DNA of 64,000 nucleotides. It comes from Phylloscopus collybita. Its lineage: Eukaryota > Chordata > Aves > Passeriformes > Phylloscopidae. A program made the translations under genes and the position numbers. The notes below the pieces were generated by a model. It saw only the letters and a program-made list of their open reading frames with translations, was not told where the DNA came from and ran no database searches. The stretch lies in contig JAJNNQ010000004.1 of NCBI GenBank assembly GCA_027886175.1, forward strand, positions 16,783,501-16,847,500. The letters run 5' to 3'. Shown piece after piece: positions 37,654-46,042 of this stretch. Every line of letters begins with the position of its first letter. The stretch's first letter is position 1.

Positions 37654-37911
37654 TGTTATAGATACAAGAAAACTGAAATTGATGTCTCATTTTCTACTTG
37701 TAACTGTTTATTTTGCAATGAGTTCTGAATTGTTGGGGATATTCACTGTTGTAATGTTGTTCACTAGTTGTTAGATATTGTTACAAGTGTTTAGTTAAGA
37801 AGTTTGTAAGAGTTCTGTGCGGCTGCCTTAAAGGGACAACACCAAAGCGCAGGGGAATCTTCTACCCTTCCCCCAAACAACTCCAAACTGAGCCCACCAC
37901 CCAGAGCCTTC

Positions 37912-38062
37912 ATTGGAACATGACCACCCAATCAAAACGTGGCGGGAAGGAATGATTGGTGTGGAAAGCACCCCGCTAACAGCCAATGAGAGCCCGAAGA
38001 ATACACCAATCCGGGAAAGGATCCAAAACGGACCAATCCCTGAGGGGACAGAGGCTTTAAAA
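37912..38062 (+). promoter_or_regulatory. LTR promoter: six CCAAT elements and TATA-like box
   Basis: CCAAT motifs in either orientation recur about every 16-28 bp, the last 19 bp upstream of TTTAAAA (38,056). NF-Y binding to CCAAT is established for many LTR promoters; activity here is inferred. The same arrangement is kept in the related solo LTR at 9.09 kb. Confidence 0.7.
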
Positions 38063-38230
38063 GGGACTGACCACCCTCAAGGGGGTGCTTCTTCTCTCTC
38101 AGGAACTGGACTGTCCTGACGGGGGGGAGCCCGTGCGTCCGTGGGCACGTTTTTTTTTTTTTGTTACTCTGACTTGCCGTGTGAGGCTGGGACTAGCCCA
38201 GCCTCCTGTTCCTGTAGCCAAGTTTGCAAC

Positions 38231-38236
38231 AATAAA
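38231..38236 (+). terminator. LTR polyadenylation signal
   Basis: AATAAA lies 69 bp before the LTR end. The copy in the 3' LTR (about 48,591) would end the viral transcripts. Confidence 0.8.
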
Positions 38237-38309
38237 CGATCGGCCATTCCTTTTTAACACCTTTGGATTGACGGCCTCGTTATTAACGTTGTAACATTTG
38301 TAACAATTC

Positions 38310-38327
38310 TGGGGGCTCGTCCGGGAG
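38310..38327 (+). other. primer binding site, proline tRNA type
   Basis: TGGGGGCTCGTCCGGGAG matches the known proline-tRNA primer site of gammaretroviruses at 17 of 18 positions, the last base differing. It would pair with the 3' end of tRNA-Pro to prime minus-strand DNA synthesis. It is separated from the LTR end by four bases (ATTC) rather than the more usual two. Confidence 0.9.
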
Positions 38328-39839
38328 CCCACACCCTGAAGCGATCTGGAAGAAGACGGACCTCGGGACGGCGCGCCTGGAGGATTTTTTCTCCACCTGA
38401 GAAAGCCGGATTCTTCTGGACCGTGGACGGGACAGCTGGGAGTTTCCCGAAGGGCTACAGGAACCCGGCAACTCAGATTGGAAGACCCTCTGAGAGGGAG
38501 CGAGGCCCGCAGAGCACAGGTCGGTTCTGTGGGTGGGGTTTGGCACTGGGTGGTGCGAAGTGAGTGGGAGTGTAAAAGAGGATTGCCGGTGAGAGCATGT
38601 GTGTGTGTGTGTGAGTCTCCGGGCGGGTGGAGACTGTCTGAGGTGTGACTGACCTGCAAGACTAGCCTCAGTTCCTCGGGCGTGTGAGGAACTGCAGCGA
38701 AGGTCGGAGTGACACGCAAACCGTGTGAGTGCGCCCTGAAGTACCTTGTGGAGGACGGTGAAGGGGAAGTACCATACCTTTAGCCACCCTTACTCGTCTG
38801 GGCTCCCGTTCCTCCAGTGAAGGAGGCTCCTAGGGGTGCCCTGGAGTAGGCTCTCCCCAGGGTGGGACACTGACGCACGAGTGGGACCCACCAGGGAGGG
38901 AACCAGGGATACCTGGAGGGGATAGGCTCCTAGCACTTGGCCACAAGGGAGGTGGTTCAAGTGGGGAGCTAGGACCCTTAGGGTTGGGAAAAATACTCCC
39001 CTCCGGAGATTACGAGGTCAGAGTAACCACCGGAGAGGAGATTGCCTCCCTTCTGGCAGGGGGGGAGGAAGGTGCCCAACATAAGGGGGAGAACTAGGAC
39101 CTTCCCGAGTTGGAAACCCCTCAGGGGGGTTTGTAGGGAGGGGGAGTCTTACAGCCTCCTAACAGAGTAGTTCAGAGTGCGGGGATTACTTGCTGGGAGG
39201 GGTAAGACAAGTTTCCTCACAGTCCGGCGACCAGCTGGGTTAGAGGGGCCGCCGGCAGTGAGAGGACCCCTCATTCACTAGGAGTGAGGTGGGCGTTTTA
39301 GAACCTGCCTGGTTAGGGAAGTTTTTCTGTTTGGTTTGTGAGGTAAAGGCGACATTTTGAGTTTGGTGGTTTTAGTTCTTGTCTTTTTGGTGTTTTTTTT
39401 TTTTTTTTTTAAACAAGGGCTGGTTTTAAGTTGTTTAAAAGTTGTGTTGCCTGTCAGTTGCTATTCCGTTCGGGTAGAGGCACCGTAAATTTAAGTTGAA
39501 GCCCAAAATATATGTTGTAATTGCGGTGAGCCTGACGAGTGAGGTGCTGGGGTGAGGACTATCCAAGAGTCCCCAGACAGCTCGTCAGGAGAGGGGAATC
39601 CAGGGATCCGAGGGGACCTGTTAGTGAGGTCCGAACTAGAAGACAGCTGAGCTTAAAGTGAACGGTCGCCATTTTGGCAGTGGAGTGTCTTAGAGAGGGC
39701 GGTGCCAGTGGGTGGCACTTAAGGGCGGAGCCACAGTTCATTTAATTCTATTATTTTAGTAGTACTTACAATTGCACATATATTTCTTCTGTTGTTTAAT
39801 TGTTATAATTTAATCATACGTATTTTGTTGTTTAATCAT
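38328..39839 (+). other. long untranslated leader, likely packaging region
   Basis: The leader from LTR to gag AUG is about 1.9 kb, far longer than the roughly 0.6 kb of well-studied gammaretroviruses. It probably contains the RNA packaging signal and the splice donor; CAG|GTCGGT at 38,518-38,525 is one candidate donor. It also holds a short TG repeat (about 38,597), a T run near 39,391-39,411, and a strong YY1-type motif CGCCATTTTGG at 39,667-39,677. No open frame in the leader has a recognisable domain. Confidence 0.6.
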
Positions 39840-40200
39840 TATAATTTAATTAAAAAGGCCTCAATTTTTTTTAGGGGAGCCATTTTTTTTTCCCCATAAT
39901 TTAATTACATAGGCCTCCATTTTCTTTTAAGGCAGCCATTTTTTTTCCCCATAATTTAATTACATAGGCCTCCATTTTCTTTTAAGGCAGCCATTTTTTT
40001 TTCCCCATAATTTAATTACATAGGCCTCCATTTTCTTTTAAGGCAGCCATTTTTTTTTCCCCATAATTTAATTACATAGGCCTCCATTTTCTTTTAAGGC
40101 AGCCATTTCTTTCCCATAATTTAATTACATAGGCCTCCATTTTCTTTTAAGGCAGCCATTTTTTTTTCCCATAATTTAATTACATAGGCCTACATTTTTT
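39840..40200 (+). repeat. 55-bp tandem repeat array in proviral leader
   Basis: AGGCCT-type unit starts occur at 39,856, 39,911, 39,966, 40,022, 40,078, 40,131 and 40,186, giving a period of 53-56 bp and more than six copies. Each unit reads in order AGGCCTCCATTTTCTTTTAA, GGCAGCCAT, a T run, CCCC or CCC, then ATAATTTAATTACAT. The first copy is the most diverged and the last is truncated. Unit length varies mainly in the T and C runs. The array ends 28 bp before the gag start. Each core GCCATTTT resembles a YY1 site. The function is not known. Confidence 0.95.
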
Positions 40201-40227
40201 TTATAATAATAATTTATAAGTAACAGG

Positions 40228-42321
40228 ATGGGACAGTGTACTAGTCATAGTACAAAAAGTGTAAAAAGGGCAAGAAAGATAAAGGACATTCCTCCCAACA
40301 GTCCATTGGGAGAAATGCTGGAAAATTGGGATAAAGACAATAACTTGAAAAGCTTAGATAAGATTAAAATGATAAAGTATTGTGTTGAGAAGTGGCCAAA
40401 TGAGTGCATAGAGGAAGGACCAGTTTACTGGCCCTGGTATGGAACTAAGGAAAAGTGGCTGTGTGTGGCATTGAATAGGCATCTTAGATTAAGAGAGTTA
40501 CAAAATGAAGAAGAGGTTAAATATGCGTCTTGTTGGTTAGAAAATGATATATGGGATAAGAAAGTAAAGGTCTATAAAATGTCAAATGAACCTGAGAAGG
40601 AGAAGGAAAAAGTATTGGAAAGCAAATGGGATCCACTAGACCATCTTCCCCCACCACCTCCTTTAACTCCACCAGCTGCACGACCACCTAGTTCATATCT
40701 GCCACCTCTAACTCACATGCCACCACTATCATCTCTGCCAGTTCCATCTACATCACCTCCTATTCTGTCCTCATCCCTAACCCAGTCTCTGCCACCTCTT
40801 GAGCTCTCCCAATCTTTAGCCCCATCTCCTTCTGCTGTACAACAACCCACATTTCCAACACAACCTTCACCATCTACTGTGAACCAACCTATTCCTCAGA
40901 ATACCTTCACCCAACCTATTCCACCTCCCTTACCTACCATTCAAATCCCATCTCCTCCTCCTTTAGTTCAATCTCCAGTACAATCCTTATCTCTACCCTC
41001 ATCATCTAACACTGTGTGCACAATTCAACCCCCACCTTTACTACCTCCAACCAGGCCTGAAGCTCAATCTTTACTTTATTCAGAACAACCCACACTGTGT
41101 CCAACACCAATTACATCACAGTCCCCCCATACTATTGTATCTGGTGTCACAGACCCCAATCTAACTCCCCAGAGAGTCCAAGAGCTAGTTTTAGCACCGA
41201 CTTTTCAAAATACTCCCATAGCTCTCTCCCCAAATCAACCTGCACAAAAAGTAAGGAAGGAAGTAGGGGAAGTGTCAGGAGACATTTTAGAACCAGGAAT
41301 AGAAGGTCATCATTATAATACACGATCAAAAGCAAAGAGAGAACCAACAGAAGTAGTAGGGAAGTTATTTCCGTTGAGAGAAGTACCTATGGGAGGGGTA
41401 ATAGGAGGAATAGGATTTGTAGATGCACCGTTAACTGCTTCAGAGGTTAGAAATTTTAAGAAAGAGATAAAAGGATTGCTAGAGGATCCGATTGGAACAT
41501 CGGAACAGCTTGACCAGTTCCTGGGTCCCAGTGTTTATACATGGGATGAACTGAACTCCATCATGAGTATCCTCTTTTCCACAGAAGAAGTACAATTGAT
41601 TAGAGCAGCGGGGATGAAAATTTGGGAGAGAGAAAACAGGACAGGCCCAAGAGGGGAAGAAAAGATGCCACAATATTCACCAGGCTGGGATCCAAATGAT
41701 GAGATGGGTAGAAGGAATATGAGGGAGTACAGGACATTAATAATAAGAGGAATTAGGGAAGCTGTTCCTAGGACTACAAATGCAAAACTAGCTTTTGACA
41801 GCCAGCAAGAAAAAGATGAGACACCTAGCGCCTGGCTAGAAAGATTAAAAAGAAACTTTCGACTTTATTCAAGTGTAGACCCTGATAGTCCAGAGGGCCA
41901 AACATTAATTAAAGTACAATTTGTAACAAAAGCTTGGACTGATATAAGGAGGAAACTAGAGAAAATAGAGGAATGGAATGAGAAAACTCTTAATGAGTTG
42001 TTGAGAGAAGCGCAGAAAGTATATCTAAGGAGGGAAGAAGAGAAGACAAAGGCAAAAGCAAAGATCATGGTGGCAATAGCAAGAGAAAGTGTGGGAGCTG
42101 GAGGAGGTGAACCAAAAGAGGATAGATCGAAAGGAAGTGTTGAAAAGAAAACAGAACCAGATAAAGGAAGGAGGACACCGAGGGCTGATTTAGTATGTTA
42201 TTACTGTCGAGAGAAAGGGCACACGCAACGATTTTGCAGGAAAAAGCAAATGGATGAAGCAATTGCTAGAGAACAGGACACCCTTGAGAGGATCCTCCGA
42301 GGGGACAAGGGAGAAGATTAG
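40228..42321 (+). CDS. gag: Gag polyprotein
   Basis: 697 codons, uninterrupted. It would form the virus core at the plasma membrane. The start is MGQCTS with Gly2 for myristoylation, followed by a basic cluster, and the ATG has A at -3 and G at +4. Matrix spans about residues 1-135. A proline-rich region (about 139-345) replaces the p12 domain and is much longer than usual, which explains the size (typical gammaretroviral Gag is near 540 residues). Capsid probably begins at the LF/PLRE junction (residues 381/382) and has the major homology region around 527-550. Nucleocapsid has one zinc knuckle CX2CX4HX4C (C657, C660, H665, C670). No PTAP, PPxY or LYPxL late motif was found. Gag ends in UAG, read through to give Gag-Pol. 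Confidence 0.93.
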   Translation: MGQCTSHSTKSVKRARKIKDIPPNSPLGEMLENWDKDNNLKSLDKIKMIKYCVEKWPNECIEEGPVYWPWYGTKEKWLCVALNRHLRLRELQNEEEVKYASCWLENDIWDKKVKVYKMSNEPEKEKEKVLESKWDPLDHLPPPPPLTPPAARPPSSYLPPLTHMPPLSSLPVPSTSPPILSSSLTQSLPPLELSQSLAPSPSAVQQPTFPTQPSPSTVNQPIPQNTFTQPIPPPLPTIQIPSPPPLVQSPVQSLSLPSSSNTVCTIQPPPLLPPTRPEAQSLLYSEQPTLCPTPITSQSPHTIVSGVTDPNLTPQRVQELVLAPTFQNTPIALSPNQPAQKVRKEVGEVSGDILEPGIEGHHYNTRSKAKREPTEVVGKLFPLREVPMGGVIGGIGFVDAPLTASEVRNFKKEIKGLLEDPIGTSEQLDQFLGPSVYTWDELNSIMSILFSTEEVQLIRAAGMKIWERENRTGPRGEEKMPQYSPGWDPNDEMGRRNMREYRTLIIRGIREAVPRTTNAKLAFDSQQEKDETPSAWLERLKRNFRLYSSVDPDSPEGQTLIKVQFVTKAWTDIRRKLEKIEEWNEKTLNELLREAQKVYLRREEEKTKAKAKIMVAIARESVGAGGGEPKEDRSKGSVEKKTEPDKGRRTPRADLVCYYCREKGHTQRFCRKKQMDEAIAREQDTLERILRGDKGED

Positions 42322-42360
42322 GGGTGTCAGGGGCTCTATGCTCTGGGGGAAATAATAAAA
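42319..42360 (+). promoter_or_regulatory. gag UAG stop with readthrough context
   Basis: The gag stop (UAG, 42,319-42,321) is followed by GGGTGTCAGGGGC and the same frame stays open into protease. This is the gammaretroviral plan, in which a few percent of ribosomes decode UAG as glutamine under the influence of a downstream pseudoknot. The GG-rich spacer and following G-rich and C-rich segments are compatible with such a structure, but I did not fold it. Confidence 0.75.
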
Positions 42361-45300
42361 CAACATAATGAGCCCTTGGTAAACTTAGAAGTTGGCCCCC
42401 AGAGCGAAGAATTTGAGTTTTTAGTTGACACTGGGGCCGACAGGTCCAGTATCTCGAAGTTACCTAGTGGGTGTAAGTTAAGTGACAGGACATGTAAAGT
42501 AACAGGAGCAGAAAGTAATCCTTTCAGTGTATCAGTGATTGAACAAGTGCAAGTAAGAGGAAGTTTTAGGGAAGGATGTGCTGATTTATTGTATATGCCA
42601 AATTTAACTAATAATCTCCTGGGGAGAGATTTGCAAATACAACTAAGGATTGGTATAGTCCCAGAAGAAGGGCGCATGGTAGTCAAAATGATGGTATTAA
42701 AACAAGAAGATGAAGCAGAGATCCATCCCAGAGTGTGGGCAGAGAAGGGTAAACATGGGCTGCTGAACATCCCACCCATCGAAATTAGAATGAAACCAGG
42801 GATACCACCAATTAGAGTGAAACAGTACCCGATATCAGCAGAAGGAAAAATAGGTTTAACACCAGTAATCAGAGATTTAATAGAAGCAGGGATCCTAGAA
42901 CCATGCATGTCACCACATAATACTCCTGTGCTGCCAGTTAAGAAACCAGATGGAACATACAGACTCGTTCAAGACCTGAGGGAGGTGAATAAACAAACGA
43001 TTACCCGATATCCCGTGGTAGCGAATCCCTACACTCTGTTAAGTAAAGTATCTGTGAAACATGCCTGGTTTAGTGTAATAGACTTGAAGGATGCCTTTTG
43101 GGCTTGCCCCTTAGAAGAAAAGAGTAGAGACTGGTTTGCTTTTGAATGGCAGGATGGACAAACAGAAAGAAAGCAACAGCTAAGGTGGACAAGATTGCCT
43201 CAGGGATTTACAGAGTCACCCAGTTTATTTGGCCAAGTATTAGAAGAAATTATAAAGCAGTTTACCCCTATAGGAGAAGTACAAGTCTTGCAGTATGTTG
43301 ATGATTTGTTAATATCAGGTGAGCAGAAAGAAGAAGTCCGAGAGACAACCGTAAAATTACTAAATTTCCTAGGAGAAAAGGGGTTAAAAGTATCTAAGAA
43401 TAAATTGCAATTTGTAGAATCTGAAGTAAAATACTTAGGACACTTAATTGGAAGAGGCTACAAGAAATTAGATTCAAATCGCATACAGGGAATATTGGCA
43501 TTAACAGCACCAAAGACCAAAAGGGATGTAAGAAAATTATTAGGATTAATTGGTTACTGCAAAATGTGGATAGATGGACATACAAAATTGGTTAAATTCC
43601 TCTATGAAAAATTAGTGCAGGATGAACCTATAAATTGGTCAAAGGAAGATGAAGAGAATTTCGAGATTCTAAAAAAGAGGCTTATGACAGCTCCAGTGTT
43701 AAGTTTACCTGATTTAAAACAGTTATTTGAATTGTTTGTGAACGTTGAGGAAGGCATAGCTTATGGTGTGTTGGTGCAAGAGTGGTGTAGTGTAAAGAAA
43801 CCCATTGCATATATCTCTAAATTGTTAGATCCAGTGGTAAGAGGGTGGCCTACATGTTTACAGGCAGTGGCAGCAACAGTAGCACTAGTTGAAGAATGCT
43901 ACAAATTAACGTTTGGAAGTAAAATAAAAGTATACACTCCACATGATTTGAGAGCAATGTTGAGCAAGGGAGTAAGTCAGTGGATTTCGGACAGTAGGAT
44001 CTTGAAATATGAGCTTATTCTGAACAATAGTGAGAACTTAGAGTTGACCACTACAAAAGTCCAAAATCCAGCACAATTTCTATATGGAAAGCCAGATCAA
44101 GATAATGAATTAGAACACTGCTGTCTTGAACTAGTACACTTACAAACAAAAGTCAGAGAGGATTTATTGGAGTGTCCTCTAGATGAAGGAGAAGTTCTTT
44201 TTGTGGATGGTTCCTCCAGAGTAATTGAAGGAAAGCGAGCCTCTGGTTATGCAGTTGTGGATGGAAATAGAATGACAGTCATAGAAAGAGGGAAACTTCC
44301 CACAAAGTGGTCAGCACAGTGCTGCGAAGTTTATGCCATGCTTAGAGGTTTGAAATGGTTGGATCAGAAAGCTGGAACAATCTATACAGACTCCAAATAT
44401 GCGTATGGAGTAGTACATACATTTGGGAAGATTTGGGTTGAAAGAGGATTTATAAATTCAAAAGGAAAGACTTTAACGCATGAAAGTTTGATCAAGGAGG
44501 TGTTAGAAGCATTAAAAGGACCTATAGAGATTGCAGTGGTACATATTCGAGGGCATCAGAAGGGAAATTCCAGAGAAATAGAAGGGAATAATTTGGCTGA
44601 TCAGGAAGCAAAGAAGGCAGCTCTTGAGGGAGATGAAGGAAAAATTCTACATATTACAAGTGAAAATGAAAGAGATGAAGAGGAAGTCCCAATTCTTAAT
44701 GAAAGAGAGCGGGCAGAAATACAGAAACATGGGGCAACTGAAGATAATAACGGCAGATGGAAAATGCCTGATGGGAGACCAGTCTTGAATAAAGCATTAA
44801 CGAGAAAAATCTTAGAAAGTCTCCATGCCTCAACCCATTGGGGAACACAAGCCCTCTGTGACCATTTTATGAGAAGTTATGTGTGTATTGGGGTGTTTGA
44901 GATAGCAAGACTAATAACAAGACAATGTATGATTTGCCAAAGAATAGACAAAAAGGTAATGAGGAAGATGCCCCAAGGGGGAAGAGAGTTAGCAAAAAGA
45001 CCCTTCCAAAATATACAAATAGACTTTACAGAACTTCCCCAAGTACAAAGATACAAATATGTTTTAGTTATAGTAGATCATCTAACCCATTGGATTGAGG
45101 CATTCCCAACTGTAAGAGTTGTAAAATTTTACTAGAGCAGATAATACCTAGATATGGGCTAATAAACACTATTGATTCAGATCGAGGCCCCCATTTCACT
45201 GCCCAAATAATCCAACAGATAACCCAAGCCCTAAACATTGTATGGAAATTCCACACTCCATGGAGACCCCAGAGCTCAGGGAGGGTAGAGCGAATGAACC

Positions 45301-45839
45301 AAACTCTGAAAACAACCCTTACTAAGTTAACTGAGGAAACCAAAATGAATTGGTTAAAATGCCTCCCTCTAGCACTGTTAAGGATAAGAACAAAACCCAG
45401 AGCAGATGTTGGTGTCTCCCCATATGAAATGTTGTTTGGGCTCCCATTTTTAACAAATTCCGAGAATTTAGGGACTTACGAAGAAGGGGAACAGCATGTA
45501 AAGAAGTATGTTCAAGTCATTGCAAATACTTTAAAACAGTTAAGAGAAAAAGGTTACCTTGCTCAATCAACACCTATTGATTTTGTCATTCATAAGTTTC
45601 AGCCTGGAGATTGGGTACTGATAAGAACTTGGAAAGAGCAACCACTGGTCCCGAAGTGGGAAGGCCCCTTCCAAGTCCTACTGGTCACGGAGACAGCAGT
45701 AAGGACACAAGAGAAGGGATGGACACATGCCTCTCGAGTTAAAGGACCAGTTTCGCCTCCAGATGAATGGGCTGTAGTGGAATCCACTGATACAAAGTTA
45801 ATGCTGAAGAAAAGACCGACAGAAAAACCCATAAGCTAA
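42322..45839 (+). pseudogene. pol: Pro-Pol (protease, RT, RNase H, integrase), frameshifted in integrase
   Basis: The gag frame continues from the UAG to a stop at 45,133-45,135; the rest is in the -1 frame to 45,839. Protease has DTGA (Asp codon 42,427). Reverse transcriptase has LPQG (43,195) and YVDD (43,294-43,305). RNase H keeps its acidic residues (codons 44,206, 44,326, 44,389, 44,599). Integrase has HX3H..CX2C (44,824, 44,836, 44,926, 44,935), the first catalytic Asp (45,022), and in the other frame the second Asp (45,180) and Glu (45,288) spaced D-35-E, then a C-terminal domain with a GPF motif. The break lies between the first two catalytic residues, near 45,105-45,135. Protease, RT and RNase H could be made; integrase would be truncated. 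Confidence 0.93.
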
Positions 45840-45907
45840 GTCTGGACATGAAGTTCACAAACTCCTTGCTAAAACTTCCTGATGATTAAAGAGTTTTAAA
45901 AGTTGTG

Positions 45908-45945
45908 TACTAATAATTGTAATCTTTTGCTGTTTCTTGTTCTAG
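45908..45945 (+). other. candidate env splice acceptor
   Basis: A branch-point-like TACTAAT (45,908) is followed by a T-rich tract and TTCTAG|G, with the AG at 45,944-45,945. The env ATG is 98 nt downstream. This is the expected place for the single splice that makes retroviral env RNA. Confidence 0.7.
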
Positions 45946-46042
45946 GTTAATCTTCTGTGATTAGAGCATTCCCCTGCATTGTAGCAATCCGGCCCAAAAC
46001 GATATTGGCAGCACAAGTTGATACAAGAAGGAGAACCCTACA

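Larger units (their letters stand above)
37654..38305 (+). repeat. 5' LTR (U3-R-U5), 652 bp
   Basis: The ends are TGTTA..TAACA, a 5-bp inverted terminal repeat with TG..CA. U3 contains six CCAAT or ATTGG elements (37,912, 37,928, 37,955, 37,983, 38,006, 38,033) and a TATA-like TTTAAAA at 38,056-38,062, so transcription should start near 38,085-38,092. AATAAA lies at 38,231-38,236, placing R roughly 38,088-38,255 and U5 after it. A run of 13 T follows CACG near 38,150. It matches the 3' LTR at every base I compared except for the T-run length. Confidence 0.95.

Noticed and set aside
37913..38119. 68-codon frame in the 5' LTR, repeated identically at 48,272-48,478
   Set aside because: It lies in U3/R control sequence and is present twice only because the LTR is duplicated. 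No domain or signal was seen.
38099..38719. 206-codon minus-strand frame over LTR and leader
   Set aside because: It is antisense to the promoter, primer site and leader. Its codons are shadows of GC-rich control sequence and no homology is recognisable.
42336..42908. 190-codon minus-strand frame opposite protease/RT
   Set aside because: A shadow of the conserved pol coding strand. No antisense gene is known there in gammaretroviruses.
45120..45135. Programmed -1 ribosomal frameshift in pol (A/T-rich AAAATTTTAC just before the stop)
   Set aside because: The run does not match the canonical X XXY YYZ slippery pattern in the zero frame, known retroviruses do not recode inside integrase, and the shortened spacing between catalytic residues points to a deletion.
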